Made by a program: the position numbers and the translations under genes. Of a DNA stretch of 64,000 bases, positions 27,367-35,474 are shown piece after piece. Each line of letters opens with the position of its first letter. The stretch's first letter is position 1. Source of the DNA: Paludibacteraceae bacterium (GTDB lineage: Bacteria; Bacteroidota; Bacteroidia; Bacteroidales; Paludibacteraceae); assembly GCA_017461505.1 (NCBI GenBank), contig JAFTXV010000007.1, positions 248,001-312,000 on the forward strand, written 5' to 3'. The notes below the pieces were generated by a model that was given only the letters and a program-made list of their open reading frames with translations, was not told the origin of the DNA and ran no database searches.

Positions 27367-28549
27367 TGCGCTTCAACGTTTTGGTAAAGAGATTGTATTT
27401 ACTGATAATATATGGCAACAATGCAGCAACCAAGTATTGCAAATTTTGTGATAACACCATAAAGAATGTATCGCCTATAAACTGCATCACAACTGTACCC
27501 GCCAAAATAGCGTACATGAGCAATGAAAATTGGCTTCCATCCTCAGCAGTTTTGAATAAATATCCGAATAGTAAACCTAATACAATAGAAAATATTATCA
27601 CTCCCGCCACACCAAAATCTTTATAAAAAGGATAAATCGTTGTATAGGTATTGGAATAATACTTTAAATCACCAACTTCTACCCACTTGAAATCCAAGAT
27701 TGGATCTATGACCTCTGTTTTACCACCATCTATACTTGACTTTATAGCATAGTACAAACGGAATGAGTTCTCTGCAGGTTGCTGCGCAGAACAAGGTTCT
27801 ACATTTTGGTCTAAATTCGCTAGACTAGTAGTCAAATACAATGCCGTGAAATGACGAGGATTGGTATATGAGCCTCTAATCATTTGAACTCCCACAAAGA
27901 ATACTAGTAATACACAAAAAGCGAATACTAAATGCCCTATACGAACCATCTTTCGCTCGGTTAAAATGATCGCAGTTGCTAAGAAGAGAATCATGAAGTT
28001 CATCTTCCCCATTGAGGCAAAAGCATAGAAGAAATTGGCCAAAAAGAGAATAATCACTCGCCCAATATTCTCACGAGAGGCGACTTGCAACTCCATTATA
28101 TAACTCACCATCCAGAACAACACAAAGAAAGCTGCAGTACGAATGCCGCGTACCTCTGCCACATTCGCATCCCGCAAGGCGGCAAAAGGATTACCACCAT
28201 CACGAGCAACAATTATAGCCACCCAAAAAATCATAATTGGGATAGTACACAACGTAAAGTAGTAATAAATATCGCGCGCAGGCACACTAGATTTTACGTT
28301 CAAGAAGGTTGGCTTGATATATACCGATTGCATAGTCCATGCAGCAAGACAAAAACAAATAAGCCACATTGCAACAATCCAAACAGTACTTATTTTTAAT
28401 GGATTCGCACCGCTATCCACACACGCATAGCCTATCAAACTCATCAACCAAGTGGCTAATAGCAAATTAGTCGGAGCATACCACCGACCACGTGAAAAGA
28501 GCAAACTCATCACCAGTAGTACTACGCATATCACAATTAACCACACCAT
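27359..28549 (-). CDS. O-antigen polymerase-like membrane protein (Wzy type)
   Basis: This 396-residue protein has about ten membrane helices and a large hydrophilic loop in the second half (near 245-305, containing SSIDGGKTEVIDPIL), the usual form of oligosaccharide repeat-unit polymerases. It would join lipid-linked repeat units in the periplasm. It is the first gene of the operon with four glycosyltransferases. No flippase (Wzx), initiating transferase or Wzz is in the window, so these would have to be encoded elsewhere. Confidence 0.8.
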   Translation of the reverse strand: MVWLIVICVVLLVMSLLFSRGRWYAPTNLLLATWLMSLIGYACVDSGANPLKISTVWIVAMWLICFCLAAWTMQSVYIKPTFLNVKSSVPARDIYYYFTLCTIPIMIFWVAIIVARDGGNPFAALRDANVAEVRGIRTAAFFVLFWMVSYIMELQVASRENIGRVIILFLANFFYAFASMGKMNFMILFLATAIILTERKMVRIGHLVFAFCVLLVFFVGVQMIRGSYTNPRHFTALYLTTSLANLDQNVEPCSAQQPAENSFRLYYAIKSSIDGGKTEVIDPILDFKWVEVGDLKYYSNTYTTIYPFYKDFGVAGVIIFSIVLGLLFGYLFKTAEDGSQFSLLMYAILAGTVVMQFIGDTFFMVLSQNLQYLVAALLPYIISKYNLFTKTLKRNG

Positions 28550-28569
28550 CCAAGAATATAATTAGTTTG

Positions 28570-28602
28570 CAAAGATACTACTTTTTTCTGATATACACAA
28601 AA
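28570..28602 (-). promoter_or_regulatory. Promoter of the glycan operon
   Basis: On the minus strand TTTGTG is followed after about 19 bases by TATCTTTG. The -33 end overlaps the T-run of the rpsP terminator, so the two operons are packed head to tail. I see no invertible repeats around it, unlike many phase-variable capsule promoters of Bacteroides. Confidence 0.8.
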
Positions 28603-28632
28603 AAAAAGAGCTCAAAACTAAGTTTTGAACTC
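28600..28632 (-). terminator. Terminator of rpsP
   Basis: On the minus strand GAGTTCAAAAC, loop TTA, GTTTTGAGCTC, then a run of eight or more Ts. An 11-bp stem with one G-T pair. Confidence 0.92.
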
Positions 28633-28679
28633 CTTTTCTTTCTGTTGACTATAGCAGAGGCTATAACCAATTGCAAAAA

Positions 28680-29219
28680 TTACTCTGCAGCAACTTCTGC
28701 TTCAGCTGCAGCAGCTTCTTGTGCAGCCTCTACGGCAGCAGCAGCGAGTGCATCAGCAGCCTCTTGGCGCTTCTTTGCTACCTCAGCAGCTTTAGCCTTG
28801 TTGGTCTCTACCTCTTGAGCAAGCAATGCTTTTGCAGCAGCAGCTTTCTTATCTGCCTCTGCTTGGCTGATCTTACCATTCTTAGCATCCTTTTGTGCTT
28901 TCCAAGCGTCAAAACGCTTTTGAGCCTCTTCAGCAGAGAATGCACCCTTAGCTACACCACCGTTCAAGTGCTTCATAAGCATAACGCCCTCACCAGAGAG
29001 GATGTTACGAACAGTGTCAGTAGGTTGAGCACCTACATTTACCCAGTACAAAGCGCGATCAAACTTGAGATCTACTTTAGCAGGGTTGTTGTTTGGGTTG
29101 TAAGAGCCAATACGCTCAATGTACTTGCCATCACGTGGCGAACGGCTGTCAGCTACTACGATGTGGTAGTAAGCGTAGTCTTTGTGACCATGACGAGCCA
29201 AACGAATTTTTGTTGCCAT
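28680..29219 (-). CDS. rpsP: 30S ribosomal protein bS16 with long Ala/Lys-rich tail
   Basis: The first about 85 residues are bS16 ([40 protein letters not shown]). The protein then continues to 179 residues, roughly twice the usual bacterial length, with a charged alanine-rich tail that looks helical ([19 protein letters not shown] and many AA/EA steps). Tails of this kind are known in Bacteroidetes bS16. It has its own promoter, a leader of about 85 bases with a possible hairpin CAACTTCACGAGTTG, and a strong terminator. Confidence 0.97.
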   Translation of the reverse strand: MATKIRLARHGHKDYAYYHIVVADSRSPRDGKYIERIGSYNPNNNPAKVDLKFDRALYWVNVGAQPTDTVRNILSGEGVMLMKHLNGGVAKGAFSAEEAQKRFDAWKAQKDAKNGKISQAEADKKAAAAKALLAQEVETNKAKAAEVAKKRQEAADALAAAAVEAAQEAAAAEAEVAAE

Positions 29220-29307
29220 TTGTTTGTTGTTCTTTGTGGACTACAACTTCACGAGTTGCTTGTCCGGGTTAATAAATAATGGTATGCTTTTTTCACGAAA
29301 AAGCGTG

Positions 29308-29345
29308 CAAAGGTACTGCTTTTTTTTGAAACCACCAAATTTTAT
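29308..29345 (-). promoter_or_regulatory. Promoter of rpsP
   Basis: TTTGG, an eight-A tract and TACCTTTGCACG on the minus strand. It is nearly identical to the rpsF promoter over 45 bases. The first transcribed bases can form a hairpin (GCTTTTTCGTGAAAAAAGC). Confidence 0.9.
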
Positions 29346-29355
29346 GCAAAATATT

Positions 29356-30159
29356 TTATTTTGTATATCGATTTATTTGCGCATTAGCCGTACGTTGCAT
29401 GCGTTCTAGTTGGTTAATATCCTTCATAAGGAAGCCCAATTGGTAGGTATCAGAGAGTGCTTCTTTCTCTTTATCGTTGAGGTAATATACCCAGTTGCGA
29501 GTGGGTTTATCTCCAACTCCTTCCACACGAACTTTCGAGTTTTGGTGCGTATTGATGAAATTAAGCAAGGCGAGAGCATTGTCCTCATCGAAGGTCATTA
29601 TCTCATGGTGTGCCCCATCTTGGAAGTGATGGTTGCGCCCAGAGAAGGTGGTTTCCTCGCCATTAGCAGTGAGTCGCAGAGTCTGTTGGTTTACTTGGTA
29701 AGTACCATAGTAATAACTCTTTACGACCGTTTGACGACTGTCCAACACATAGGCTTGGATGAAATTGCGAGATGTATTACTCCCCGTGCTCAAAAGGCGG
29801 TGGACATACTTGCCGTGGTCTTCGTACTTCTCATTTTTTTCGTATTTGAATCGTCTGATGAGTTGGTCAGCCTGCGAGAGGAGTGGTGGCAAAAGCGTGT
29901 CCACATACGCCAATGTGCGTTGTGCCTCAAGGTATGTAATGCTGTCTTCGAGCGCCTTGGCGAGGCGACGTTGTGCCACTTGCTTGGGATAAGTAAGATG
30001 CAGAGAATCAAGCACAATGCGTGCCTGTCTCCATTGTCCATCATCAACAAGCTGTTTGGCGTCATTGACTAATGTAGCAGCGCGTTGTTCTTCGGATGGT
30101 TGGCAAGCGGTAAATAGCATTGCGCAAAGTGCGCAGATGAACAAGTGTTGTTTTGTCAT
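29356..30159 (-). CDS. Lipoprotein of unknown function with N-terminal helical repeat
   Basis: This 267-residue protein begins MTKQHLFICALCAMLFTACQ with a lipobox (Cys19). The first third is helical and TPR-like (LVNDAKQLVDDGQWRQARIV), and the rest has alternating strands (YYYGTYQVNQQTLRLTANGE). A helix of charged residues (LNDKEKEALSDTYQLGFLMK) closes it. I do not recognise the family. Its promoter lies just upstream, and it stands alone between rpsP and the OmpA/TPR lipoprotein. Confidence 0.82.
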   Translation of the reverse strand: MTKQHLFICALCAMLFTACQPSEEQRAATLVNDAKQLVDDGQWRQARIVLDSLHLTYPKQVAQRRLAKALEDSITYLEAQRTLAYVDTLLPPLLSQADQLIRRFKYEKNEKYEDHGKYVHRLLSTGSNTSRNFIQAYVLDSRQTVVKSYYYGTYQVNQQTLRLTANGEETTFSGRNHHFQDGAHHEIMTFDEDNALALLNFINTHQNSKVRVEGVGDKPTRNWVYYLNDKEKEALSDTYQLGFLMKDINQLERMQRTANAQINRYTK

Positions 30160-30187
30160 ATTTGGGAATATTTATACGTTCTGGGTG

Positions 30188-30220
30188 CAAAGGTACTGAA
30201 AAAAAGTGAAAAGTAAAAAC
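30188..30220 (-). promoter_or_regulatory. Promoter of the 29356 lipoprotein gene
   Basis: TACCTTTG on the minus strand at 30195-30188. The -33 region falls inside the 7-bp array and lacks a clear TTTG. Confidence 0.65.
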
Positions 30221-30240
30221 TGAAAGCTGAAAACTTCTAT
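30206..30240. repeat. 7-bp repeats beside an 11-bp array
   Basis: Units GTGAAAA, GTAAAAA, CTGAAAG, CTGAAAA, CTTCTAT follow one another exactly. This 7-bp array ends 14 bases before the 11-bp array at 30254 in the same 349-base gene-free region. Confidence 0.75.
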
Positions 30241-30253
30241 AAAATATGCTTAA

Positions 30254-30319
30254 TAACTAACTAATAACTAAGTAATCACTAACTAATCACTAACTAATCA
30301 CTAACTAAAGGTAAGTAAT
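30254..30319. repeat. 11-bp array TCACTAACTAA
   Basis: Units TAACTAACTAA, TAACTAAGTAA, TCACTAACTAA (three times), then a diverged AGGTAAGTAAT; unit starts at 30254, 30265, 30276, 30287, 30298 and 30309. It lies upstream of the promoter of the 30509 gene, so it is probably not transcribed from it. The rest of the gap up to 30370 is AT-rich with no other signal I can name. Confidence 0.88.
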
Positions 30320-30373
30320 CGATAAGAGATACTAATACGAAAAGTGACAAAATATATAAAAAAATAACAAATA

Positions 30374-30405
30374 TTTGCATATTTGAAAAAAAAGTACTAA
30401 TTTTG
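30374..30405 (+). promoter_or_regulatory. Promoter of the OmpA/TPR lipoprotein operon
   Basis: TTTG at 30374-30377 and TAATTTTG at 30398-30405 with an eight-A tract. It closely resembles the acpP promoter (TTTGCATATTTG, A tract, TTTGCAGCCGAT). Confidence 0.85.
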
Positions 30406-30508
30406 CAGCCGATATATTGTGCTTATTGCACAGTTTTTGTACATCGGATGTAAAAAGTCCTAACAAGATATCGTAGAAGAACAAATTTAGTAATATATTA
30501 ATACAAGT

Positions 30509-32197
30509 ATGAAAAAATCATTGAAAGTTTTTGCGTCAGTAATGGCATTTGCAGTGCTGACCGCTTGCGGAACTGCTGTTCAACCAGAGCAAGTTACCGT
30601 AAATCCTAGTCCATTGACCGTAGTAGGCAACCTCGTTGAGGCAGACATTACCGGTACATTCCCAGTGAAGAAATTTGGTAAGAACGCCGTTTTGACCGTT
30701 ACTCCAGTATTGAAATATGCTGGTGGAGAGGCAGTTAGCCAATCTGTAACTTATGTAGGTGAGAAGGCAAAAGAGAATGGTACAACCGTATCTTACAAAG
30801 AAGGTGGTCAATTCACAGTGAAGGCATCTTTCGAGTATGTACCAGCAATGGCAAAATCAGAGTTGTATCTCCGCTTTACTGCTAAGAAGGGCAACAAGGT
30901 GGTTGAAATTCCTGATATGAAGATTGCAGACGGTGTTCTCTCTACCGCTAAGATGGCTCAAGCAGAGGATGTACCAGCACAAGTAACTGCTGACAAGTTC
31001 CAACGTATTATCCAAGAGGTTCAAGAGGCTGACATCAAGTTCTTGATCCAACAATCTACATTGCGTAACTCTGAGTTGAAATCTCAAGAGTTGAAGGATC
31101 TCTATGCAGCTATCAAGTCTGCAGATACAACAGCAAACAAGGCTATCAACAAACTTGAGGTTGCTGGTTATGCATCTCCAGATGGTGAGCAAGACTTGAA
31201 CGCTAAGTTGGCAGACGCTCGTCAAGCTAAATCACAAAAGCACTTGCAAAAGCAATTGAAGAAAGCGAAAGTGGATGCAGCAATTGAGTCAAATGTAACA
31301 GCAGAGGACTGGGCAGGTTTCCAAGCAGCCATGGAAGCTAGCAACATCCAAGATAAGGAGTTGGTATTGCGCGTGCTCAGCATGTACACAGATCCAGAGG
31401 AGCGTGAGGCACAAATCAAGAACTTGAGCGCAGTGTTCAAGACTATCGCAGAGGAAGTTCTTCCAGCATTGCGTCGTAGCCGTTTGATCTTGACAACCGA
31501 TTTGATTGGTAAGTCAGACGAAGAAATCGCAGCATTGGCAGCAAACGATGCAGCCGCATTGAACGTTGAAGAGTTGCTCTATGCAGCTACTTTGACCAAC
31601 GATGCAGCAGAGAAGTTGGCTATTTACAAGAAGGCTACTGAGTTGTTTGCAAATGACTACCGCGGTTACAACAATATGGGTATGGTTTACTTCGGTCAAG
31701 GCAATATAGCTGAAGCTCGTCGTTGCTACGCAAAAGCATTGCAATTGGCTCCAGCAAATGCAGATGTAAACTACAACGCAGGTCTTGCAGCAATGGCAGA
31801 GAACGACTTGGCAAAAGCTGAGGAGTATCTTGGTAAAGCAGCTGGTACAGAAGGTAACTTGAACGCAGCTATGGGTACTCTCTACACTATGAAGGGTGAT
31901 TACGCAGCAGCAAAGAACGCTTATGGCAAAACTGCTAGCAACAACGCAGCTGTTCAACAAATCTTGAACGAGGATTATGCAGCAGCTCGTCAAACATTGG
32001 CAAGCGTAGCTAATCCAAATGCAACTACCGCTTACTTGGCAGCTATTGTAGGTGCTCGCACCAACGATCGCGACGCTGTATATGCTAACTTGAAGTTGGC
32101 CATCGAGCGCGATGCTGCTTTGAAGGCAAAAGCACAAGAGGATATCGAGTTTGCAAAATACCAAGCAGACGAGAAATTCCAAGCAATCGTTAAATAA
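30509..32197 (+). CDS. Lipoprotein with OmpA-like segment and TPR repeats
   Basis: This 562-residue protein has a lipobox (MKKSLKVFASVMAFAVLTAC, Cys20), an N-terminal beta-rich domain, a segment like the OmpA peptidoglycan-binding core (KLEVAGYASPDGEQDLNAK near 232-250), and TPR repeats in the last third (DYRGYNNMGMVYFGQGNIAE, ADVNYNAGLAAMAENDLAKA). This combination recalls PorE-like and other Bacteroidetes proteins that tie outer-membrane structures to peptidoglycan. Its strong promoter and clean codon use suggest high expression. The next gene starts within its stop codon (TAATG). Confidence 0.87.
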   Translation: MKKSLKVFASVMAFAVLTACGTAVQPEQVTVNPSPLTVVGNLVEADITGTFPVKKFGKNAVLTVTPVLKYAGGEAVSQSVTYVGEKAKENGTTVSYKEGGQFTVKASFEYVPAMAKSELYLRFTAKKGNKVVEIPDMKIADGVLSTAKMAQAEDVPAQVTADKFQRIIQEVQEADIKFLIQQSTLRNSELKSQELKDLYAAIKSADTTANKAINKLEVAGYASPDGEQDLNAKLADARQAKSQKHLQKQLKKAKVDAAIESNVTAEDWAGFQAAMEASNIQDKELVLRVLSMYTDPEEREAQIKNLSAVFKTIAEEVLPALRRSRLILTTDLIGKSDEEIAALAANDAAALNVEELLYAATLTNDAAEKLAIYKKATELFANDYRGYNNMGMVYFGQGNIAEARRCYAKALQLAPANADVNYNAGLAAMAENDLAKAEEYLGKAAGTEGNLNAAMGTLYTMKGDYAAAKNAYGKTASNNAAVQQILNEDYAAARQTLASVANPNATTAYLAAIVGARTNDRDAVYANLKLAIERDAALKAKAQEDIEFAKYQADEKFQAIVK

Positions 32198-32436
32198 TGT
32201 CGGTATTATTTCCAAAAGTACCCAAACCACGTGAGTGGGACTATCGCCCCATTTACTACGATAAAGAAAAGGAGGCGCGCAAGGATAAACTTGCGCGTCT
32301 TCATCGTGGTTCGTTTCGTGAAGCTCACGAGGCAAACACTCACAAGAAATCAGACCAAACAAAGCGTGCATCTAAATTGGTGTTCTGGATTGCGCTGTTG
32401 GTCTTGTTACTCTTTGCCTTTTATTACTTGCTATGA
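32197..32436 (+). CDS. Small single-pass membrane protein upstream of mutL
   Basis: This 79-residue protein has a soluble, strongly charged N-terminus (KVPKPREWDYRPIYYDKEKE) and one C-terminal membrane helix (LVFWIALLVLLLFAFYYLL), so it is a tail-anchored type with a cytoplasmic head. Its start overlaps the upstream stop by one base and its stop overlaps the mutL start by four, so translation is coupled. Similar small proteins are often found before mutL in Bacteroidales; the function is not known. Confidence 0.85.
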   Translation: MSVLFPKVPKPREWDYRPIYYDKEKEARKDKLARLHRGSFREAHEANTHKKSDQTKRASKLVFWIALLVLLLFAFYYLL

Positions 32437-34217
32437 GTGATATTATCCATCTGCTCCCTGATAACGTTGCCAACCAAATTGCTGCCGGCGAGGTGATTCA
32501 ACGTCCAGCTTCTTGTTTGAAGGAGTTGGTAGAGAACTCGTTGGACGCGGGTGCTAAGCATATCCGTGTGATTGTTCGCGATGCGGGAAGAACATTATTG
32601 CAAGTAGTGGATGATGGCAAGGGAATGAGCTCAACCGATGCTCGTATGGCATTCGAGCGCCATGCGACATCTAAGATACGTCAGTCAAGCGACTTGTTTC
32701 AACTTCGTACTATGGGTTTCCGTGGCGAGGCATTGGCAAGTATCTGCGCTGTAGCACACGTTGATATGCAAACGCGTCGCGAAGAAGATGAAATAGGAAC
32801 GCGCGTAGAGATTGCAGGGTCAGAAGTGATAAGTCAAGAGATGGTACAATGTCCCGTTGGAACCAACATCCGGGTCAAAAACCTCTTCTACAACGTACCA
32901 GCACGGCGCAAATTTTTGAAAACAGACCAAACAGAGTTGCGCAATTTGATTGCGGAATATCAACGAATTGTATTGGTCAATCCACAAGTACAATTCACAT
33001 TTGTTAGCAATGATGAGATCATCTCAGAATTGCCAACATGTACACAGAAGCAGCGCATTGAAGCCGTTTTTGGACATTCATCTAAACCTTACACAGGACA
33101 ATTGGTAGATATTGCGACCGAGACAGAGTTGGTGCGAATTTCTGGCTTTATTGGCAAGCCTGAAAGTGCAGGTAAAAATGGTCAGCAATATATGTTTGTA
33201 AATGGGCGCTATATGCGTCATCCTTATTTCCATAAAGCTTTGATGACAGCTTATTCGGGCATGCTTTTGCCTGATCATAGCCCATCTTATTTCCTCTATT
33301 TTGAGATTGATCCAGAAGCAATTGATGTGAATATCCATCCCACAAAGACAGAAATTAAATTTGCGGATGAACAGGCTATTTTTCAAATTCTCCTAGCAGC
33401 GAGCAAGGAGGCGTTGGGAAAATTTAACGTAACTCCTTCATTGGATTTCACGACCGAGTCGCATTTGGATATCCCTAATCAAATTCCAAATATTGCGACC
33501 ATCTCTGCGCCACGTATTCAACTGGATCCACAGTACAATCCGTTTAGGACACAAGTATCCCATCGCGCAGAGAAAGGCTGGGAGAAACTATATGAGATAC
33601 CTCAAAGAGCAGAATTACAAGTTGAGGAAGCAAGTTTTGATGTGTCATTAATTACAGAGAACACGCCACTCATTCAGTGGGACAACCATTATATTTGTGC
33701 ATTAACGTCTATCGGTTTGTTATTAGTACATCAACATCGCGCGCACGTGAGCGTATTATATAAGGTGTTATTAGAGCAATTGGCAAGTCAACAAGCTACT
33801 GCACAGCCATTGTTATTTCCAGAGGTAGTCGAATTGACAAACAGCGATTTGACTACGTTAGAGCAATTGCTTCCTGAGTTACAAAGTATTGGTTTCGGAT
33901 TGGAGCAATTTTCGCCATCTGCCTATTCTATATGTTCTGTTCCCGCATTATTAGGACAAAAAAATGCCTCAGAAGCAATATTACAAGTGATTCATAGCGT
34001 ACAAGATACGGAACAGTCGGCAAAACAACAATGGCACGAAATGATTGCTCTAAGCCTTGCAGAACAAATGGCAATACCTCAGGGAAAATTGCTGACGGAT
34101 ATTGAAATGCGTGATCTGGTGGAGCGTTGGTTGCATACCTACACCTCTCGCCACCTTCCTAATGGACAAACAATAGTTACATTACTTACCCATGAAGAGA
34201 TACAAAAACGTTTCTAA
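32433..34217 (+). CDS. mutL: DNA mismatch repair protein MutL
   Basis: MutL (594 residues) couples mismatch recognition by MutS to strand cutting. The N-terminal GHKL ATPase motifs are intact: AAGEVIQRPASCLKELVENS (residues 17-36, with Glu/Asn of motif I), VDDGKGM and TMGFRGEALASI. The C-terminal dimerisation domain is present. The metal-binding endonuclease motif DQHAxxExxxxE of many MutL proteins appears only as HQHRAHVSVLYK, so endonuclease activity is doubtful. It overlaps the small membrane protein by 4 bases and the metallophosphatase by 26. Confidence 0.97.
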   Translation: MSDIIHLLPDNVANQIAAGEVIQRPASCLKELVENSLDAGAKHIRVIVRDAGRTLLQVVDDGKGMSSTDARMAFERHATSKIRQSSDLFQLRTMGFRGEALASICAVAHVDMQTRREEDEIGTRVEIAGSEVISQEMVQCPVGTNIRVKNLFYNVPARRKFLKTDQTELRNLIAEYQRIVLVNPQVQFTFVSNDEIISELPTCTQKQRIEAVFGHSSKPYTGQLVDIATETELVRISGFIGKPESAGKNGQQYMFVNGRYMRHPYFHKALMTAYSGMLLPDHSPSYFLYFEIDPEAIDVNIHPTKTEIKFADEQAIFQILLAASKEALGKFNVTPSLDFTTESHLDIPNQIPNIATISAPRIQLDPQYNPFRTQVSHRAEKGWEKLYEIPQRAELQVEEASFDVSLITENTPLIQWDNHYICALTSIGLLLVHQHRAHVSVLYKVLLEQLASQQATAQPLLFPEVVELTNSDLTTLEQLLPELQSIGFGLEQFSPSAYSICSVPALLGQKNASEAILQVIHSVQDTEQSAKQQWHEMIALSLAEQMAIPQGKLLTDIEMRDLVERWLHTYTSRHLPNGQTIVTLLTHEEIQKRF

Positions 34218-35046
34218 TTACCTCGCAACATTGATATTGGGGTTGGTTTTTACCGCATGTAGCAATTCTAGCGAACGGATCGTAACCATTTTGCATACCA
34301 ATGATACGCACTCGCAAGTAGAACCATTGGAGGCAGGAAAACGTGACGCTCTCTGTGGTGGATATGCCCTTAGAATGGGTGTGGTTGCACAAGAACGCGA
34401 GAAAAATCCCGATTTGATACTATTGGATGCTGGGGATTTCAGCCAAGGAACCCCTTATTTTAATTTCTATCATGGTAGAATAGAGGTGGATGCACTAAAC
34501 CGCATGGGATATGATGCTGTTACCTTGGGGAACCATGAGTTTGATTATGGAGTAGACACCTTAGCAGCAGTCTTGAAAGACGCTTCATTCTCTGTAGTTT
34601 GCGCAAATTACAATGTACAAGGTACTGCCTTGGAGGATATCGTCAAGCCATATGTTATCTTGCGCCGTTCGGACATCAAGATAGGTATTTTTGGTCTAGG
34701 TGTTAATCCACAAGGCTTGATTTCGCAGAAAAATTTTGCACCTATTCAATATCTTGACCCTATCTCTGTAGCTCAAGAGATGGCAACAACACTCAAGAAG
34801 AAGCATTGTGATTTGGTGATTTGTTTAAGTCATCTGGGAACAGATATCAAGACACCTCAACAAACAGTGTCAGACATACAATTGGCTAAAACTACACGTG
34901 ATATCGATATTATTGTAGGAGGTCATACCCACAAAATTCTAACTAATTATTATGTAGAAAACCTTGACGGAGATAGTGTACTTTTGGCACAAATGGGCAA
35001 ATCTGGAGCAAGAATTGGTAAAATTGAGGTCGAAATGACGGAATAA
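34192..35046 (+). CDS. Lipoprotein metallophosphatase, UshA N-domain only
   Basis: This 284-residue protein carries the calcineurin-like metal motifs of UshA-type 5'-nucleotidases: LHTNDTHSQ (about 34-42), DAGDFSQGTP, GNHEFDYG, and GGHTHK near the end. The C-terminal substrate-binding domain of UshA is missing; in Bacteroidetes the two domains are often separate genes, but no partner is next to it here. The lipobox FTAC (Cys23) predicts envelope anchoring. It starts inside the end of mutL (26-base overlap), so it is translated from the same transcript. Confidence 0.9.
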   Translation: MKRYKNVSNYLATLILGLVFTACSNSSERIVTILHTNDTHSQVEPLEAGKRDALCGGYALRMGVVAQEREKNPDLILLDAGDFSQGTPYFNFYHGRIEVDALNRMGYDAVTLGNHEFDYGVDTLAAVLKDASFSVVCANYNVQGTALEDIVKPYVILRRSDIKIGIFGLGVNPQGLISQKNFAPIQYLDPISVAQEMATTLKKKHCDLVICLSHLGTDIKTPQQTVSDIQLAKTTRDIDIIVGGHTHKILTNYYVENLDGDSVLLAQMGKSGARIGKIEVEMTE

Positions 35047-35067
35047 ATACACATTTCTTACGAAAAA

Positions 35068-35099
35068 TTTGCATATTTGAAAAAAAAGTAGTTACTTTG
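35068..35099 (+). promoter_or_regulatory. Promoter of acpP
   Basis: TTTG at 35068-35071, an eight-A tract, and TTACTTTG at 35092-35099 followed by CAGCCGAT. The -7 box has T for the usual A at position 2. Leader about 60 bases. Confidence 0.82.
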
Positions 35100-35161
35100 C
35101 AGCCGATTTCGTGAATATATATTAAAAATAATATAATTAACAACTAAAAAAAATTGTAATT

Positions 35162-35398
35162 ATGTCAGCAATCGAATCAAAAGTTAAAGCAATTATCGTT
35201 GATAAATTGGGCGTAGAGGAATCACAAGTTACTCCAGAGGCAAGCTTCACAGCAGACCTTAACGCAGACTCTCTTGACACTGTAGAGTTGATTATGGAGT
35301 TTGAGAAAGAGTTTGGTATCTCTATTCCAGACGAGGATACTCAAAAAATCAACTGCGTTAAAGACGTTATTGATTATATTGAAAAACTTCAAGCATAA
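35162..35398 (+). CDS. acpP: Acyl carrier protein
   Basis: ACP (78 residues) carries growing acyl chains in fatty-acid synthesis. The 4'-phosphopantetheine site is Ser37 in [20 protein letters not shown]. The protein is acidic and of normal length. It is followed by fabF, with a long hairpin between the two. Confidence 0.98.
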   Translation: MSAIESKVKAIIVDKLGVEESQVTPEASFTADLNADSLDTVELIMEFEKEFGISIPDEDTQKINCVKDVIDYIEKLQA

Positions 35399-35429
35399 GA
35401 TTTTTCACGTATTTTGACTTTTACCATGG

Positions 35430-35457
35430 ACGAGTTTGTGGATATCCGCAAACTCGT
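35430..35457 (+). promoter_or_regulatory. Long hairpin between acpP and fabF
   Basis: ACGAGTTTGTGGA and TCCGCAAACTCGT form a 13-bp stem with one G-T pair and an almost closed loop. No T-run follows (TAGGTGTTTTATAAGG), and the fabF ATG is 17 bases downstream. It may be a partial terminator or RNA-processing site that keeps acpP mRNA more abundant than fabF mRNA. Confidence 0.8.
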
Positions 35458-35474
35458 TAGGTGTTTTATAAGGA

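Noticed and set aside
23434-28549. Horizontally acquired or phase-variable capsule island
   Set aside because: No mobility genes, no inverted repeats around the promoter and only a mild rise in AT content, which is usual for glycan genes.
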